From: Marinomonas ostreistagni | GTDB taxonomy: Bacteria > Pseudomonadota > Gammaproteobacteria > Pseudomonadales > Marinomonadaceae | Assembly: GCF_016888445.1 (NCBI RefSeq) | Contig: NZ_JAFEKF010000001.1 | Location: 558,001-622,000 of the forward strand | DNA length: 64,000 nt | Direction of reading: 5' to 3' | Shown here: piece after piece, positions 61,660 to 64,000 of the stretch | How the letters are laid out: the number at the start of each line of letters is the position of its first letter | Position numbering within the stretch: position 1 is the stretch's first letter | The notes under the pieces: generated by a model | What the model was told of the DNA's origin: nothing | What the model saw: only the letters and a program-made list of their open reading frames with translations | Database searches by the model: none | Position numbers and translations under genes: made by a program

Positions 61660-64000
61660 ATGAAAAAACTTAGCCGTATAGTCTTAGTGAACTGGTATCT
61701 ATTGGGTGCCGAAGAAATCAATGTTCGCGGTAATACCGCGATTATCGGTCCAACGGGTTCGGGTAAGTCTTCGCTATTGGATGCGATCCAGACCGTTTTG
61801 ACCGGGGCCAGTAAACGCCACCTAAATTACAACGCCAGCGCCAACGATGGCAAAGCCTCTGGCCGAAGCATCCGCTCCTATATTTTGGGTATGATCGACT
61901 CAGGGCAAGCGAGCCAAAAAGTCACTGGCGCGCAAACACGCCAAGATGCGATTGCTTATTTGGCGCTAGTGTTTGAAGACTCTAACAGCGGCAAAGAAAC
62001 TACCGTTGGCTTGTGTCTATCTGCGTCTTTGGCAACCCCTGAAGAGGATGTGTTAGGGCGCTTTGTATTATCGAACTACGGCGTTCGTCGTGATGACTTT
62101 GTCGAAGTGTTAGGCGAGAAGCAATACAAGGCCAAACCTTGGCTTGAAGTTCGCGAAGCCATGAAAAAAGTCTGCTTGGACCCTTACATCAAGTCTGGCA
62201 GCGCTTCGGCAACGCAATATATGAACCGCTATCTAGAAGAGCTAAGCCCAAGTGCTGAGCAATTGATTACGCTAGATGGCTTCTTGAAAAACTTCAAAAA
62301 TGCGCTCAAGTTTGTGCCGATCGCCTCACCGACTCGCTTTGTGCAGGACTTTGTCTTGGCCGAGGCGCCGCTGCAAGTGGGGGCGTATCAAAAATCGCTT
62401 ACCGAATACCGCCAACTGGAAGCGAAAACCCAAGAGGTGGCGAAGCGAATTGATGATCTTAAAGCCATCCAACTGGAATGTGAGAAGAAGCATCAACAAG
62501 AGCAAACGGTGGTCAACTACCAGTGGATTGCGACCGAGGCGCGCTTTGATCAATTAGGCAGTAAGCAAGACGAGCTGCAGGATCAGTACGAAAACTACAA
62601 AGAGCGTGAAGAAGAAATCGACGAAGAAATCGTCGCCCAGGCCAATCTTTTAAAACAGCTGCAAGGTCAGTTGTTGCGTCTCGAGCAGCAGTACGAGCAC
62701 TCTGATGTAGGACTGAAACTACAGCAACTTGAGCAAAGCAAAAAGCTCCTGACACTTGAAGGGCAGCAAGACAAGAAACTTGTCATCCAAGCACACCAAG
62801 TACTGCAATTGCTCGCTGCTTTGCAGAGTTTTGAAGACGTTTTGTCTGAGCGTGTGTGTGGCCTCATCAAAGAGGCGACTGAGGCTGCGTCGAATCTTGA
62901 TGCTGAAGGTAATATCTTAGGCAGTGCCAAGGTCGTCAGCAAATTGCTCGCCAGTGTGAATGAGGCCCTCGATGAAGACAAAGGGGCTTTGTTCCAGCAA
63001 CGTACTCAGCTTAACCGCAACATTCTTAACTTGAAAGACGAGTGCCGCCAACTTGAGTCGGATGTAAAGTCCTTAAAAGGTGGTTCGAGCCCGCTGTCTA
63101 ACAATGTTAAGAAGCTGATCGACCTGTTGAATGAGGCCAATATCAAGGCAACGCCACTGAGCCACTTGGCAGAAGTGACGGATCATAAATGGCAAGACGC
63201 CATCGAAGGTTACTTGGGTAGCCAACGTGAAGCTTTGATCGTAGAACCGGATGACGCCGAAGAAGCCATTCGAATTTTCCGTGCTCACCGTCGTCAGCTG
63301 ATGGGTTGTCGTGTAGTGGATACTACCCAGACTCGTTTGTGGTTGAACCGCGGCGATAGCAACTCCGTATTGCGTTTTATTCGCTGCAATAATGATCATG
63401 CTCAAGCGTATCTAAATCGCCGTTTAGGCGGCATTAAGCCGGTTGAGACCGAGCGTGAGTTGTTGCGTGAAGACAGCGCCATGACGGCGGATGGCATGTT
63501 AAAACTCTCTGGTACCATTTCAACGATACGTTTCCAGCCGCACATGATGGTTGGTATCAATACCGAAGGGATGCGTAAATCTCGTGAAGCTCAGCTGCAA
63601 AAGCTAAGTGGCGAGTTGATGGACTACATGAAAACCGATCAGCGTCTAGAGCAAGCGGACAGTTTGCTTGGTCGTATCATGGCCTCTAATCAGATCGATG
63701 CGGATGCGTTGCATGAGGCGGGTACGACCAATACCCGTGTAGCGCAAGATTTGGCTGATGTGGAAGCGCAGATCGCGGCCCTACAGCAGCATGATGATAC
63801 GGAGCTACAAGAGCGCATCGAAAGCTTAAAAGAGCGTATTGCGAGCATTGAACTTGAACGCAAAAAGCTTGATCGTGAGCGTCAGCAAATTTCTGAGCAT
63901 TATGGCTCTTTGAATACCCAGAAAACACAATTAGCCGAGGCTTTATCAGCGCTGGATGAAGAGCGTACGCGCATCACCGCTAATCCGTTGTTTAATGCCG
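61660..64000 (+). CDS. JetC/MksB-like SMC ATPase (3' end outside the window)
   Basis: The frame is open from ATG 61660 to the window end: 780 codons and one base, so the gene is incomplete. The N-terminal ATPase half has Walker A GPTGSGKSS at residues 30-38, with VNWYLLGAEEINVRGNTAIIG before it, as in MukB/MksB/JetC proteins. A long coiled coil (about 255-480), a compact hinge-like domain (about 495-600, TDHKWQDAIEGYLGSQREA), and a second coiled coil (about 640 onward) follow. Walker B and the C-loop signature must lie beyond 64000. It loads onto DNA as an SMC dimer with the JetA/JetB subunits. Confidence 0.9.
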   Translation, partial: MKKLSRIVLVNWYLLGAEEINVRGNTAIIGPTGSGKSSLLDAIQTVLTGASKRHLNYNASANDGKASGRSIRSYILGMIDSGQASQKVTGAQTRQDAIAYLALVFEDSNSGKETTVGLCLSASLATPEEDVLGRFVLSNYGVRRDDFVEVLGEKQYKAKPWLEVREAMKKVCLDPYIKSGSASATQYMNRYLEELSPSAEQLITLDGFLKNFKNALKFVPIASPTRFVQDFVLAEAPLQVGAYQKSLTEYRQLEAKTQEVAKRIDDLKAIQLECEKKHQQEQTVVNYQWIATEARFDQLGSKQDELQDQYENYKEREEEIDEEIVAQANLLKQLQGQLLRLEQQYEHSDVGLKLQQLEQSKKLLTLEGQQDKKLVIQAHQVLQLLAALQSFEDVLSERVCGLIKEATEAASNLDAEGNILGSAKVVSKLLASVNEALDEDKGALFQQRTQLNRNILNLKDECRQLESDVKSLKGGSSPLSNNVKKLIDLLNEANIKATPLSHLAEVTDHKWQDAIEGYLGSQREALIVEPDDAEEAIRIFRAHRRQLMGCRVVDTTQTRLWLNRGDSNSVLRFIRCNNDHAQAYLNRRLGGIKPVETERELLREDSAMTADGMLKLSGTISTIRFQPHMMVGINTEGMRKSREAQLQKLSGELMDYMKTDQRLEQADSLLGRIMASNQIDADALHEAGTTNTRVAQDLADVEAQIAALQQHDDTELQERIESLKERIASIELERKKLDRERQQISEHYGSLNTQKTQLAEALSALDEERTRITANPLFNA

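Noticed and set aside
1-64000. CRISPR arrays, insertion sequences, prophage genes
   Set aside because: I looked for spaced direct repeats, transposase or integrase motifs and phage structural genes and saw none.

Overview
The window is ordinary chromosomal DNA of a gammaproteobacterium, most likely a marine member of the Oceanospirillales/Pseudomonadales group. Gene order supports this. Several blocks match, from memory, the order in Pseudomonas: ruvB-tolQRAB-pal-cpoB; tRNA-Lys-nadA-M48 protease-tusA-permease-bcp-dapA-bamC-purC; lolC-lolD-DUF2062-comEC-exbB-exbD-lpxK-ycaR-phosphatase-murB; and rne-rluC-sppA-maf-yceD-rpmF-plsX-fabD-fabG-acpP-fabF. Genus cannot be fixed from the sequence alone. 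Coding density is high, and I see no insertion sequence, integrase, CRISPR array or prophage.

Layout. 1-5016: end of ruvB and the Tol-Pal envelope machine. 5060-5231: two identical tRNA-Lys genes, then nadA. 6392-12575: outer-membrane quality control (BepA-like), TusA, a PerM-type permease, Bcp, DapA, BamC and PurC. 12624-14553: an ABC lipoprotein exporter with one permease only. 14541-21423: DUF2062, a shortened ComEC, ExbB/ExbD, LpxK, YcaR, a low-molecular-weight phosphatase, MurB and MurI. 21535-26341: RNase E and RluC, divergent across a 427-bp leader region. 26376-33754: MaoC, SppA, YceF, then YceD, L32 and the fatty-acid cluster. 33789-38981: an accessory stretch with an ABC-2 exporter, QueF, a long coiled-coil membrane protein and a nitroreductase. 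39052-43302: tRNA-Ser, a MHYT-PAS-GGDEF cyclase, a thioesterase and a protein with a ruined GGDEF motif. 43448-51623: YciH, TruC, a 2-hydroxyacid dehydrogenase, TesA, YbbA, YbbP and DNA polymerase II. 51751-59414: TetR, a glutaredoxin-like protein, TatD, CheV, a membrane protein, ferrochelatase, a HAD phosphatase, a small exported protein, a zinc-ribbon protein, YfcH and a CbiX-like chelatase.

The most notable system is at the right edge. Three tightly packed genes (59464 to beyond 64000) encode a kleisin-like JetA/MksF, a DUF4194 JetB/MksE with a long acidic tail, and an SMC-like ATPase JetC/MksB that runs off the window. This is a Wadjet/MksBEF-type condensin. Whether it is an anti-plasmid Wadjet or a chromosome-organising Mks complex depends on whether the nuclease JetD/MksG lies just outside the window.

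Other points of interest are a ComEC without its metallo-beta-lactamase domain, a one-permease Lol exporter (LolF-like), the absence of kdsB from its usual place, a strong promoter that appears to produce a leaderless yceD transcript, and a cyclase-like protein with a degenerate active site close to an intact cyclase. Most of the window shows envelope biogenesis (Tol-Pal, Bam, Lol, lipid A, peptidoglycan) and lipid synthesis in conserved operons.
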